Shown here one piece after another: positions 52,986 to 62,097 of a DNA stretch of 64,000 nt. The stretch is from Candidatus Obscuribacterales bacterium (lineage in GTDB: Bacteria; Cyanobacteriota; Vampirovibrionia; Obscuribacterales; Obscuribacteraceae), in assembly GCA_021732085.1 (NCBI GenBank), contig JAKFVQ010000023.1, positions 156,756 through 220,755 on the forward strand, written 5' to 3'. The translations under genes were made by a program, and so were the position numbers. Under the pieces are notes generated by a model. It worked only from the letters and a program-made list of their open reading frames with translations, did not search any database and was not told the DNA's origin. Position 1 is the first letter of the stretch. Every line of letters begins with the position of its first letter.

Positions 52986-53687
52986 TCAGTTCTTCGAAGA
53001 CTTCTGTCCGGCTGCTGCAAGTTGTTGGTGGGATGTTTCAGAATGATTCTTCAATGCAGCCATCACAGCCGGCACATCCATGCGCGTCTGGCGCTTGATT
53101 AAAGCCTGTGGCATGAAGAAGCCGCCGTTAACATAACTTGCATAGGTCACCACGGTTGAATTGCCATCTTCAATCGGGTCCAGACGCCAGAAACCTTCCA
53201 CATCGTGGAAGTCGCCGCTCAGCCGATGCCATTCCTGCATTCTATGCGGAGTTTCCTTAATTTCAAGAACATAGGAGAAGCTGCCCGGAAATCCGGAGGG
53301 TTTCACCGAGTGTTCCACGATCTTATGAGTCCCTTTATCCTTAACTAATTTGCATTTTTTGACGCAAGGAAAAATGAACTGGGCATTATCATAGTCGGTC
53401 AGGACCCGCCAAACGTGCTCCGGCTTGGAATGCACTGTAATTTTGCTGGTCTGATAAACCCGGTTGCCAATTTTTTCCTCAATTACTTCTGCGTGATGCG
53501 ATGAATGTGCCTGCTGACTCTGAGAGTGTTGCAAATGCGCAACTTGCTCGCCAGCTGTAGCTGGCGCATAACCCCAGAGGGAAAGATTCAATATCGCAAG
53601 AATAGAAAACGAAGGAATGATCTTTGATATGCGCACAACAGCCTGCCCTTCAGATAGTTGGTTTGATCTTTTGGAATTCAGTGCCAT
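52986..53687 (-). CDS. exported SRPBCC/START-like protein
   Basis: The start is taken at 53687, where a promoter ends directly at the ATG and a signal peptide follows (ILAILNLSLWGYAPATA); upstream in-frame codons would place ~90 unlikely residues before it. The mature part begins with a His/Gln patch (HLQHSQSQQAHSSHHAE). A START-type fold follows: KITVHSKPEHVWRVLTDYDN, VKKCKLVKDKG, PSGFPGSFSYVLEIKETPHRM, VTYASYVNGGFFMPQALIKR. Related proteins bind hydrophobic or membrane ligands. It is unrelated in gene context to the SRPBCC gene at 4409. Confidence 0.8.
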   Translation of the reverse strand: MALNSKRSNQLSEGQAVVRISKIIPSFSILAILNLSLWGYAPATAGEQVAHLQHSQSQQAHSSHHAEVIEEKIGNRVYQTSKITVHSKPEHVWRVLTDYDNAQFIFPCVKKCKLVKDKGTHKIVEHSVKPSGFPGSFSYVLEIKETPHRMQEWHRLSGDFHDVEGFWRLDPIEDGNSTVVTYASYVNGGFFMPQALIKRQTRMDVPAVMAALKNHSETSHQQLAAAGQKSSKN

Positions 53688-53692
53688 CAAAT

Positions 53693-53720
53693 ACAATACT
53701 AAATTACACTTATGTGTCAA
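53693..53720 (-). promoter_or_regulatory. sigma70-like promoter, leaderless layout
   Basis: On the minus strand TTGACA (53715-53720) and TATTGT (53693-53698) are spaced by 16 bases. The -10 ends 5 bases before the ATG at 53687, so the start point should coincide with, or lie within a base or two of, the A of ATG. No Shine-Dalgarno site is present. Confidence 0.6.
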
Positions 53721-53851
53721 CAGAGTTTTCAAGCAGCTGATTATTTTGGTATAAGCTGCCATCATCACAACGGTTCCGAAAGACTGGATTCTACCTCTTT
53801 TCATGCCTGAATCCAAGGCAATCGGTTTCACTTGAATTCGTTTTTTGAAAA

Positions 53852-54772
53852 ATGCCGAAAGAAAAGAAGTTCCCAAATAGCGTTTTGATATACAACCCGA
53901 AATCTGGTTCGGCATTAGATCGCGATCTCTGGCTCGGCACAATAATTGACAAAATCTGTACACACCTGAGGTACTCAGTTGAAGTACATGCCACCACTGC
54001 CGATATCACTCCAGCCGAACTCTTGGAAGATTGCCTTGCCTCAGAGCCTGAGCTGGTAATCGCTGCCGGTGGTGATGGCACGATTCGCCATGTGCTGGGA
54101 TCGCTCTCTGAAACAAATGTCGCTATTCCCGTGGGGATTGTTCCCTTCGGAACGGGCAATCAGCTCGCGAGAAATTTAAAGATTTATCAGGACGCCCTGT
54201 TCGTCGATCCGTTGCAACGAGCAGTAGACATCATCGCCGCCGGCAGAACACGATCTATCGACCTGGGCAAAATGAATGGTAATTATTTCTGCGTCGCAGC
54301 TGGAGCCGGTCCTTTATCCGACGCCATTCTGGCTCCAACGCGAGAAGAAAAAGAAAACTGGGGCATGCTCGCTTACGTTGGATCGATGTTGCAGACGGTC
54401 GCGTCGCAGCCGATCAACTTCCGTATAACTGCAGACGGAGACGTTTTCGAGGTCAAAGCGCTGGGAGTAATTGTCACCAACGTTGGCGACATGGGTTTTG
54501 CAACCATGTCTGAGCGAGCACGCATAGATGATGGGAAGCTGGATCTCTGTATCGTCACCCTGGCTGAATTTTCGGATTATGTGATGTTCGGCTTCCAGGT
54601 TGCAAGCGCCATGCTTGCGACAAGCGCTCCTTTCTACATGCGAAAAGTGCGCTCGGTTAAAATTGAAAGCCTGAACGCACCGGTGACTGCTAATGTCGAC
54701 GGCGACGCCTGCGGCGCGACGCCAATGCAAATTGAAGTTATTCAGAAAGCGGTAAAGGTGCTTTGCCCTTAA
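53852..54772 (+). CDS. diacylglycerol kinase-family lipid kinase (YegS/DagK-like)
   Basis: The 306-residue protein has the DAGK catalytic core: VLIYNPKSGS at the start, VIAAGGDGTIRHV with the GGDGT nucleotide loop, and PFGTGNQLARNL. The C-terminal half has INFRITADGDVFE and TANVDGDACGATPMQIEV. Such enzymes phosphorylate diacylglycerol or other lipid alcohols on the inner membrane. The ATG at 53852 lacks a ribosome binding site. It diverges from the START-like gene. Its last four bases overlap the stop of a small minus-strand gene. Confidence 0.92.
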   Translation: MPKEKKFPNSVLIYNPKSGSALDRDLWLGTIIDKICTHLRYSVEVHATTADITPAELLEDCLASEPELVIAAGGDGTIRHVLGSLSETNVAIPVGIVPFGTGNQLARNLKIYQDALFVDPLQRAVDIIAAGRTRSIDLGKMNGNYFCVAAGAGPLSDAILAPTREEKENWGMLAYVGSMLQTVASQPINFRITADGDVFEVKALGVIVTNVGDMGFATMSERARIDDGKLDLCIVTLAEFSDYVMFGFQVASAMLATSAPFYMRKVRSVKIESLNAPVTANVDGDACGATPMQIEVIQKAVKVLCP

Positions 54773-54936
54773 CGACGCACATTGTCACGGAAGTGACGAA
54801 GCTCTCTGCTGACAGGATCTGAATGGACAACGTCAGTCAGATCGAAGATGAAATCACGGATTTCGTCCCCGAGAGTCCCGAGTATGAGAGCAACAAATAA
54901 TCCAATGAGGATGGCGAAGAAAATGAAAGTGATCAT
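54769..54936 (-). CDS. 55-residue small membrane protein
   Basis: The frame opens at ATG 54936 and encodes one hydrophobic helix (ITFIFFAILIGLFVALILG). A charged amphipathic tail follows (DEIRDFIFDLTDVVHSDPVS, ending RELRHFRDNVRR). This is well-formed composition for a real protein. It converges on the lipid kinase gene, sharing TTAA (54769-54772) for both stops. No ribosome binding site is evident upstream, so the start could be leaderless or coupled. No family was recognised. Confidence 0.55.
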   Translation of the reverse strand: MITFIFFAILIGLFVALILGTLGDEIRDFIFDLTDVVHSDPVSRELRHFRDNVRR

Positions 54937-55072
54937 AAGACGCGCTTAACGCTTGTGGGGCTGTGACCAAGTTGACAACAGTTTCTCCCCAAGAGTTTAA
55001 GGCTCGGTTAAAACGCCGGATGCCGAGGGTGTCTTGCAACCTTTCGAAACATAATCCCGAAAGAGGCAGGGC

Positions 55073-57727
55073 TCACGACTTTTGCGAGGACATACGATCT
55101 GCAAAGTTCGAAATTACGAAACTCTTCTCATCTTCCGAGCTTCTCAATTCACCATCCAATTTGGCATCGCGAAGACGCGTGAGAATTTCCCCAATCGCCG
55201 GCCCCTGACTGATCCCGAGGGCTATCAAATCATGACCCGAGAGCTCCGTTTTGACTTCACGAAGTTCCTCAAAATAAACTTTGATCCAGCGCCGAAGATT
55301 CGATCCTCCCGCCGCCACACAAGCTGCAATTGCAAGTGACTGATCGGCATGCCCGTGTAAGACCTTATACATCTGCGAGCGTTTGGCAGCATGCTCCAGT
55401 TCATTCAAACCTTGCATAATTTTGGCAGCATCCAGCACCCATGCGCGTTCATCCTCAGCCAGGTGCAAGCGACTAAGAGCTGCGGCAATTCGCTCCTCGG
55501 GGAGCGATAAAAGTAGCACGCCTAAGTAAACCACCCAACTCCTTTGCACCGGATATAGTGCCAACAACTTTTCTGCCCGGCGAATCTGCAAGCGTACCTG
55601 CCGCCGGTAGATAATTGCAGAATCGAGAAAACGCAAACCACCACCGAGATCGTCAAGGATTTCCAAGGCAGGCAAACGATGCACCGAATCGAGAATGTAT
55701 TTCAATTCCTCCTTCAATCTCACACCGCCCAGATTGTCAAAAATGCCTAGCTGGATGGCGCGTTCGGCCTGTAGATGCGTGCGCTGCTCAAGCCTGAAAC
55801 TGAAACGGGAGGCGAAGCGGGCCGCACGAATAATGCGCGTTGGATCTTCGATAAAGCTAAACGGGTGAAGAACACGCACAAGGCCAGATTGAAGATCGTT
55901 TAAACCGCCAAAGTAATCCACAATTTTGCCGAAGCGGTCAGGATGCAAACACATCGCAAGCGCATTTATTGTGAAGTCCCGGCGGGAGAGATCTTGCTCC
56001 AAGGAAGACGGCTCGACGGTGGGCAACGCAGCCGGATATTCATAGTACTCAACGCGAGCAGTCGCTATATCAATTTCACGTTCGCTTGAAAGTTTCACCT
56101 TCATTGTGCCCGTATTGAATCGCGAATGCTCAACCAACAACTGATACTTCTCTGGAAGGCGCTTTGCCAGCTCATGCACAAGGTCAATCGCGGAGCCTTC
56201 GACCACAAAGTCAAGATCTGTATTATTTCTCTGCAAGACAAGATCGCGCACACATCCGCCGATCAAGTATGCCACCATATTCAGTTCGGCAGCGACTGAG
56301 CCTAGTTCTTCATAAAGTTCACGCAACTCAGGGTCGATCCTTTGAAGCAATTCTGGCCTGTCCACAATGCGCCGCACTGGCAACAGCCTTTCGGGCTCTA
56401 TGTAGCGAGACTCTTCGTCTCCGTAGAGTGCGCGCAATAATTCGGGACGTCCGACAAGACCGAGCAACTCCTCCGTGTCTTCGTCAAGCACTGGAACACG
56501 ACCGATGCCGTGTTCGATCATTGTGGATTGAATTTCACTCAGAACAGTGTCAGGAGCAACTGTAATCACAGGATGGCTCATAAAGCCACACACCGGCGCG
56601 TGATCCAATTTATGGTGGCGCGCTTTATCAACGTCGCGTTTCGAAATAATTCCAACCACCTTGCCATCGTCCATAACGACTAAGCCATCAGCTGAATATC
56701 GCAGCATTATGCGACCAGCCTCATCGACGCTAATATCGGATCGAATCGTGCGCACAGGTGAACTCATAACTTCGGAGGCAAGCAACTCCCTCTTCTGATC
56801 TTTGGACAACTCTTGCCAAACATCATCCTTGACTTCGAGCAATTCGCGTTCCTTGATTACTGCAGAGGCAGCGCCGGGGTGTCCGCCGCCGCCGAACTCG
56901 CGAACCAAGTTACGCAGATCAAATAACGATGTCTGACTTCTTGAAACAAGGTGAATTCTGTCCTTCATCTTGACCAGCGAAACGAGGACATCGGAGGAAA
57001 TATTCTCCAGCATTCGACTAGTGATTTCAGCAAGCCCATCGAGAAACTCGTCGGTACTGCCACTACATATAGTGACTTGCGACGCTCCGATTTGCCTAGT
57101 CTCAGCCGAGGCGAGCAAACGCTCGAATAACGCCGCCTGCGCCTGGTCAAACTTTGGTCGGATAATCTCATTTATGCGCTCGAGATCGGCGCCGAAGGAT
57201 AAACAATATGCAACTGCAAGTGCATCAGCTTCAGTTGTTCCGCGATGGGTTAAACAACCGGTGTCTTCATAGATGCCAGCCGCGACCACTGTCGCCTCAA
57301 AACTAGAAAGCGGAATCTGACGCTCTTTCAAAATCTCGACGAGGACTGTCGCGGCCGAGCCAACCTTCTTTATGATTGAATCCGTCCGCGCGTTTCTGCT
57401 TAGCTCATCACCGCCTTCGCTGTCGTGGTGATCAAACACCGTATAGGTTCCGCGCTGGATAAAGTCTAAAAAGAAACGGCGCGCGCGATCGTCCAGACGC
57501 TCAGGTTTCTGGCAGTCGACGATAAAAACGTGTTGAATCGCCTCATGGTCGATATACTGCAAATCGACTAATGGAAGCTGGTCGCGGTATAGAGCAAGGA
57601 AATTTTTCATGCGAGGCGACAGCGGATGAGCAGGCACAATACGCGCCGACGGATAAAGCTTGGTTACGGCTAACTGCGAAGCCAAGCAATCAAAGTCCAT
57701 ATTTCGGTGTGCAAGAACTAGTTCCAC
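55073..57727 (-). CDS. DHH-CBS-tRNA nucleotidyltransferase fusion
   Basis: The 884-residue protein begins at GTG 57727. It starts with a DHH phosphoesterase domain (VFIVDCQKPE, then VFDHHDSEGG) and DHHA1 (FGGGGHPGAASAVI). Two CBS domains follow (MSSPVRTIRSDISVDEAGR, FMSHPVITVAPDTVLSEI). The last part is a poly(A) polymerase/CCA-type nucleotidyltransferase: YLIGGCVRDLVL, TDLDFVVEG with the DxD metal site, RRDFTINALAM, and EDPTRIIRAARFASRFSF. Fusions of this order are known in cyanobacteria and deltaproteobacteria and act as A- or CC-adding enzymes with a regulatory N-half. Which bases it adds here is not determined. It diverges from the collagen-like gene. Confidence 0.92.
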   Translation of the reverse strand: MELVLAHRNMDFDCLASQLAVTKLYPSARIVPAHPLSPRMKNFLALYRDQLPLVDLQYIDHEAIQHVFIVDCQKPERLDDRARRFFLDFIQRGTYTVFDHHDSEGGDELSRNARTDSIIKKVGSAATVLVEILKERQIPLSSFEATVVAAGIYEDTGCLTHRGTTEADALAVAYCLSFGADLERINEIIRPKFDQAQAALFERLLASAETRQIGASQVTICSGSTDEFLDGLAEITSRMLENISSDVLVSLVKMKDRIHLVSRSQTSLFDLRNLVREFGGGGHPGAASAVIKERELLEVKDDVWQELSKDQKRELLASEVMSSPVRTIRSDISVDEAGRIMLRYSADGLVVMDDGKVVGIISKRDVDKARHHKLDHAPVCGFMSHPVITVAPDTVLSEIQSTMIEHGIGRVPVLDEDTEELLGLVGRPELLRALYGDEESRYIEPERLLPVRRIVDRPELLQRIDPELRELYEELGSVAAELNMVAYLIGGCVRDLVLQRNNTDLDFVVEGSAIDLVHELAKRLPEKYQLLVEHSRFNTGTMKVKLSSEREIDIATARVEYYEYPAALPTVEPSSLEQDLSRRDFTINALAMCLHPDRFGKIVDYFGGLNDLQSGLVRVLHPFSFIEDPTRIIRAARFASRFSFRLEQRTHLQAERAIQLGIFDNLGGVRLKEELKYILDSVHRLPALEILDDLGGGLRFLDSAIIYRRQVRLQIRRAEKLLALYPVQRSWVVYLGVLLLSLPEERIAAALSRLHLAEDERAWVLDAAKIMQGLNELEHAAKRSQMYKVLHGHADQSLAIAACVAAGGSNLRRWIKVYFEELREVKTELSGHDLIALGISQGPAIGEILTRLRDAKLDGELRSSEDEKSFVISNFADRMSSQKS

Positions 57728-57765
57728 AGTCTCGGTCGGTAGCTCAACAGGGTTTATCTTATCCT

Positions 57766-57777
57766 ATACCCGGGTAT
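57766..57777. promoter_or_regulatory. perfect 12-bp palindrome between divergent genes
   Basis: ATACCCGGGTAT is fully self-complementary and lies in the 85-bp divergent region between the nucleotidyltransferase and the collagen-like NfeD gene, 36 bp before the latter's ATG. It is a candidate repressor site or overlapping promoter element. One copy only was noticed. Confidence 0.4.
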
Positions 57778-57812
57778 CTCCTCAGCAGACAATTGCTTAT
57801 CCTGCAAGGATT

Positions 57813-59231
57813 ATGAGCCAATTACAAGACCTTTATCTGTTGAGTTCTATACTCGGATTTGGTTACATCGTCGGATCTGCAGCTTTGGGCGCCTTTCATG
57901 CGCAATCCGGCCATCTTACGGGATCGGCCCACGCGGGCGGAAGTCATGCGCATGGCATCGAGGGGATCCATGGAGGGCATGGACCCGCAGGAGGACATGG
58001 CGCCGGGAGCGCTGTTAGCGGACCCGGACAGGGAGCGGCAGCCGGCGCGGGATCGCACGGTGTGGCTGGGTCCCACGCTGTTGCCGCGGCTCCCGGAGCA
58101 GGTTCTCACGGAGCAGCTGTATCCCAAGGAGCCTCTGGCTCTCACGGATCTGCGGGAGCTCATGGAGCAGCCGGATCCCACGGAGCAGCCGGAGCTCATG
58201 GAGCAGCCGGATCCCACGGAGCAGCCGGAGCTCATGGAGCAGCCGGATCCCATGGAGCAGCCGGATCCCGCGGAGCTGCTGGATCTCCAGGACCAGCGGG
58301 ATCTCACGGAGCTGCTGGAGCCCCAGGAGCACCGGGATCGCATGGAGCTGCTGGAGCCCCAGGAGCTGCGGGATCGCATGGAGCAGCCGGATCCCACGGG
58401 TCCGCCGGAGCTCGCGGAGCTGCTGGATCTCACGGAGCTGCTGGAGCCCCAGGAGCACCGGGATCTCATGGAGCAGCCCACGGGTCCGCCGGATCTCACG
58501 GAGCAGCTGGAACTCATGGAGCAGCTGGATCCCACGGGTCCGCCGGAGCTCGCGGAGCTGCTGGATCTCACGGAGCAGCTGGATCTGATGGAGGGGAGCA
58601 CCCTGCACCGGTATCCCACGGAGACATCGGAGCGCCAGGGTCTCACAGTCCGCTCCCTCCCGGGTCCGGAGCCGCAGCTGGCGGCGAATCACACCACGAC
58701 GTCCATTTTCATGACATTCGCCACAACCTCTCACAAACAACTACCCTAGTCCCTGTAGACTCGGACGTACCAAGTATTTATCTGAAACTCCTGGATATCC
58801 TGAGCCCCACCAAATTATCGTTCTTCCTTTTCCTCTTTGGATTCATCGGATACTTCGCACTAAAAATCCTTCCCGGCTATTTCAGCCTGGCACCAGCTAT
58901 AGTGCTCGGCTGGTTTCTTGCAAATGCGTTCTTCAACATCCTTGGAACAATTCTTTTGCGGATCGGCACCTCGACCAATTTCACAAAAGAGAGCCAAATT
59001 GGCGCGCTCGGGCAACTCACACTATCCATCGACAACGGCGGACTCGGTGAAGTGATGATAGCCAGTCATGGCTCCCGCTACTCGGGTCCCGCCCGCCCGT
59101 ACGAGAAAGGACAAACTATAAAAAAACTTGCCAAAGTTGTTGTAGTTGACATTAAAGACGGTATCTTCATAGTAGAACCATTTGGGGACGAAGACATCGA
59201 GCCGGCATTTATCTCAGCTGATTCGAAATAG
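57813..59231 (+). CDS. NfeD/YuaF-like membrane protein with a His-rich collagen-like insertion
   Basis: The start at 57813 is set by AAGGA just upstream and by alignment with the paralogue at 59317 (both open MSQL, then a helix with GFGYIVGSA / GFVYIVGSA). After one membrane helix (~7-27) comes a ~270-residue region rich in Gly, Ala, Ser and His. Residues ~95-257 largely follow Gly-X-Y triplets (GSHGAAGAHGAAG...), as in bacterial collagens. Two further helices lie at ~334-352 and 356-380. The end is an OB-like domain (IGALGQLTLSIDNGGLGEV, IKKLAKVVVVDIKDGIFIVEP). NfeD-type proteins partner flotillins. The insertion is the odd feature. Confidence 0.75.
   Translation: MSQLQDLYLLSSILGFGYIVGSAALGAFHAQSGHLTGSAHAGGSHAHGIEGIHGGHGPAGGHGAGSAVSGPGQGAAAGAGSHGVAGSHAVAAAPGAGSHGAAVSQGASGSHGSAGAHGAAGSHGAAGAHGAAGSHGAAGAHGAAGSHGAAGSRGAAGSPGPAGSHGAAGAPGAPGSHGAAGAPGAAGSHGAAGSHGSAGARGAAGSHGAAGAPGAPGSHGAAHGSAGSHGAAGTHGAAGSHGSAGARGAAGSHGAAGSDGGEHPAPVSHGDIGAPGSHSPLPPGSGAAAGGESHHDVHFHDIRHNLSQTTTLVPVDSDVPSIYLKLLDILSPTKLSFFLFLFGFIGYFALKILPGYFSLAPAIVLGWFLANAFFNILGTILLRIGTSTNFTKESQIGALGQLTLSIDNGGLGEVMIASHGSRYSGPARPYEKGQTIKKLAKVVVVDIKDGIFIVEPFGDEDIEPAFISADSK
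57950..58640. repeat. collagen-like low-complexity coding repeat
   Basis: The segment consists of 9- and 18-bp variations such as GGATCCCACGGAGCAGCC and GGAGCTCATGGAGCAGCC, coding for GSHGAA and GAHGAA triplet pairs. All six frames are nearly stop-free here, which creates several false long ORFs on both strands. It is a likely site of length variation. Confidence 0.75.
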
Positions 59232-59316
59232 AAAGTCACGGACCAAGATTCTGAAATTACTTATGCTCGCATGATCAAATCGCAACACCAGTTCATTCAA
59301 CACATCGGAAACAACA

Positions 59317-60060
59317 ATGTCGCAACTTGAAATCGGTTATTGGATCGCCACAGTGGTCGGATTCGTTTACATTGTTGGCTCAGCCTTGCTCGGACATCTG
59401 CATGCGGGGGATCACGGCGGCGTCCACGGACACAGCGACCACAGCTTCAGCGACGGTGGAGACCCGGGAGATGTCACCATGCATGGTGACGGTGATCCTG
59501 GGGATGTTGATACCAGCACTCACCACCATGGCTCACATAGTTCCCTGATCGCCGATCGCATAGCAGGAGAAGAGCAACTTGGTGCTGCGCAAGCAACAAC
59601 AAGAAGAGGCCAATCGGCCGAAACATTCTACTGGAAAGTCGTCAGCGCTTTGAGCCCAACCAAACTAAGCCTGATTCTTTTTTTCGCGGGCTGCGTCGGA
59701 TTGCTCACTTTGAAAAACCTACCATGGCTGGGCAATTTTTCCCTGATACCGGCGCTCGGTGTTGGCTACATCCTTGCCCGAATACTACTAAACATATTGA
59801 ATGCTTTCGTTTCACGTTTACACGCATCCACAAATTTCGGGAAAGACAGCCTCATCGGAACCGTCGGCGAACTGGTACTTTCCATAGAACCAGGCAAAAC
59901 CGGTGAAGTAATTTTGGCTGGAAAAAGTGGAAGGCACAGCGCACCAGCACGTTCGGAAAATGCAGAAGTAGAAATCAAAAAACTGAGCAAAGTAATAGTT
60001 GTCGATTGCCGCGACGGAGTCTTCTACGTCGAGCCGATGCCAGAATCCGAACTTGAGTAA
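59317..60060 (+). CDS. NfeD/YuaF-like membrane protein
   Basis: The 247-residue paralogue of the preceding gene lacks the collagen arm. It has one N-terminal helix (IATVVGFVYIVGSALLG), a His/Asp/Gly-rich loop (HAGDHGGVHGHSDHSFSDGG), and two more helices (KLSLILFFAGCVGLLTL, LIPALGVGYILARILLNIL). The C-terminal OB-like domain reads SLIGTVGELVLSIEPGKTGEV, then IKKLSKVIVVDCRDGVFYVEP. The domain order and genomic nearness to a flotillin fit the NfeD/YuaF partner type. The loop is a short version of the paralogue's His-rich insertion. GGAAACAACA precedes the ATG. Confidence 0.8.
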   Translation: MSQLEIGYWIATVVGFVYIVGSALLGHLHAGDHGGVHGHSDHSFSDGGDPGDVTMHGDGDPGDVDTSTHHHGSHSSLIADRIAGEEQLGAAQATTRRGQSAETFYWKVVSALSPTKLSLILFFAGCVGLLTLKNLPWLGNFSLIPALGVGYILARILLNILNAFVSRLHASTNFGKDSLIGTVGELVLSIEPGKTGEVILAGKSGRHSAPARSENAEVEIKKLSKVIVVDCRDGVFYVEPMPESELE

Positions 60061-60117
60061 GCAACGGATCTCGCGGTCAAGAAGCGAACCCTGCCAATAT
60101 CGCTATTTTTTGGAACA

Positions 60118-61896
60118 TCATTGTTGATTCTGATTTCGTTGCGGAACAGCCACGCGCAAAATTCTGTCGCGATCTGGAATCTCACGAATCAACCTCTTCG
60201 ACAAAATCTCCGACTGAATGCCATTCTTCCAAACATCCTTTATCAAATGCTCTGGAATCTGGTGCTTATGTCCCATGCTCGAAATATCGATTAGGAAGGA
60301 GCATCCAGGCGGACCATACGATACCCCCTCCTCCTTCACACGGTCGATGAGATCCTCCATCCGACCTAAACGCGGAACGCTTGCACTGGCAGCAGCAGAC
60401 CACGACAGCCATGGATCATTATTTGCATAGTAAACGAAGGTTTCGTTAGCAAGTTTGGTGATAGTCCTTTTCTGCATAAAGAATGGTTGTGCGCTCATGT
60501 CCGGTCGAATGAGGTGAACCTGCTTCAGCTTCCCGAATCTATCATTCTGCTTCAACAGGTAATCTTTGACGATCCGATTGCCCATGCTGTGTGCGAACAA
60601 ACTCACATTCTGTGGTGGCACATCCTTGAGCAACTCATTCATCCACAAATCAAAAAGCCCTTGGCTTATTTCCAACGCGCGCTCAGATCTGCGGTATGTA
60701 TTCACCTCCGGCAGAGGTGGGGCGTTGATTGGACCAACAGTAGCCCAATCAAAGGCTATAACTGGCTGGCGGAATGCCAACGCCATCGCTGCAGTCTGCT
60801 CCAGCGCCATCTTCTGACTAGTGCAGCATCCATGCAGAAAGATCAAATACTGCTTGCTGTCCGAACTTTCCAGGAGCTGCGTAACCGTATTATGAAAGCT
60901 CGTATATTGTTCATTCTTAAATGGGTGGCATTCATTCTCGTCCTTCAGGGAAGGAATGCAAACCGTCAGCCCGGTATCCTTGAGTTGCTTTTCAAAGTGC
61001 GTGTAGTTTGGCTTGTGCGCTTCCTTGTAGGAAATGCGCTTGCAGCCCCAGCGCTCGGCGGCAGCCAAATCTTCAGTCGCTAGATCATTCGCCCAGACAG
61101 CGACATGTGCTACCCCGAGCCACACGTGTTTCGATCCGATCACCTGATCGACAGAATGTTTCTTGTACGCATCCTTTGTCGAGAGTTGATTATTTCGATC
61201 ACTCAAAAAAGGTACGGGCACATCTAAGTATGTTCTGTTCCTGCTTTCGGAAATGCTGGACTGCTTCGCCGAATCGATTTCAGTACGCACGGGCTGAACG
61301 CTCGAACTACTCTTCCAGGGATCAACAGTGGCGGAATGGACTGCGCTTCCAACGGCACCATCGTTAACAGAAGTAATGATGCCCTCTGCAATGTACGTGA
61401 GCACCGACGCGTCATTTTTCGCCGAATTCATATTGGCAAGTCTAGTCAGACTTTTCGCCATATGTGGAGCCCGTCTGCTCAAGTTATTCACTGATAGATT
61501 TAGAGACTTCAATTCCAAATTGTCAGCAGACTCATCCAATGGGCGTGTTGGTACTGACACGCTCTTGGAAAAATTTGCAAAAGATGCCGTCCCTAATTCT
61601 GCATTGATTTTTTGTGATGGCTTCCTTAGTAAACCGATATGTCTTGAGTCAAATTTTTCTCCAGAAAAAACCGGATGCGAATCAAGCTCATTGCGAGATG
61701 GCACTAAATACAACTCGTTCAAGTTCGCAGTATTCAGAACCTTTTGTACGCGGTCACCCCAGGGCATTGCCAGGACGCCGCCCACTGTAACCGATAAGAG
61801 AAAGAAGGCGGCAACAGCCGACGCCACAAGCTTCTTTATGTTTTTTCCCCGCAAAGTCACCAAATGCACCACCGTATCTGCCACTACAGTTACCAA
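60118..61896 (-). CDS. exported alpha/beta hydrolase (DUF900-like)
   Basis: One N-terminal hydrophobic helix (KKLVASAVAAFFLLSVTVGGVLA) serves as anchor or signal. The last ~250 residues have the alpha/beta-hydrolase order: YLIFLHGCCTS, the nucleophile elbow LFAHSMGNRIVKDYL, then LIRPDMSAQPF and SSMGHKHQIPEH, carrying the candidate Asp and His. This is the DUF900 pattern. The first ~330 residues are not recognised. The start codon (TTG 61896) is uncertain, and several in-frame GTG codons follow. It lies on the opposite strand between NfeD-like and flotillin genes. Esterase or lipase activity is inference. Confidence 0.75.
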   Translation of the reverse strand: MVTVVADTVVHLVTLRGKNIKKLVASAVAAFFLLSVTVGGVLAMPWGDRVQKVLNTANLNELYLVPSRNELDSHPVFSGEKFDSRHIGLLRKPSQKINAELGTASFANFSKSVSVPTRPLDESADNLELKSLNLSVNNLSRRAPHMAKSLTRLANMNSAKNDASVLTYIAEGIITSVNDGAVGSAVHSATVDPWKSSSSVQPVRTEIDSAKQSSISESRNRTYLDVPVPFLSDRNNQLSTKDAYKKHSVDQVIGSKHVWLGVAHVAVWANDLATEDLAAAERWGCKRISYKEAHKPNYTHFEKQLKDTGLTVCIPSLKDENECHPFKNEQYTSFHNTVTQLLESSDSKQYLIFLHGCCTSQKMALEQTAAMALAFRQPVIAFDWATVGPINAPPLPEVNTYRRSERALEISQGLFDLWMNELLKDVPPQNVSLFAHSMGNRIVKDYLLKQNDRFGKLKQVHLIRPDMSAQPFFMQKRTITKLANETFVYYANNDPWLSWSAAASASVPRLGRMEDLIDRVKEEGVSYGPPGCSFLIDISSMGHKHQIPEHLIKDVWKNGIQSEILSKRLIREIPDRDRILRVAVPQRNQNQQ

Positions 61897-62097
61897 GTAT
61901 TAAAGGCTCAAAAAGCCCACTACACTTCCAATAGCGATATTTTCTTCATCTCAGTGAATATACATTGCAAATGTATTAATATTATGACCTACAATCTTTA
62001 ACTGCATCTATACTGGCATCTATTGACATCCTCTTTTCGGCTCAAAGATTTGTCAAATCAAAATCTAAAACTCACCCCTGGAGGGTAATTCTTAGCA

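Noticed and set aside
57822..58749. Long ORFs on both strands over the collagen-like repeat
   Set aside because: They are shadows of the GGAxxxCAC-type repeat; only the chosen frame continues into membrane helices and a domain shared with the paralogue at 59317.
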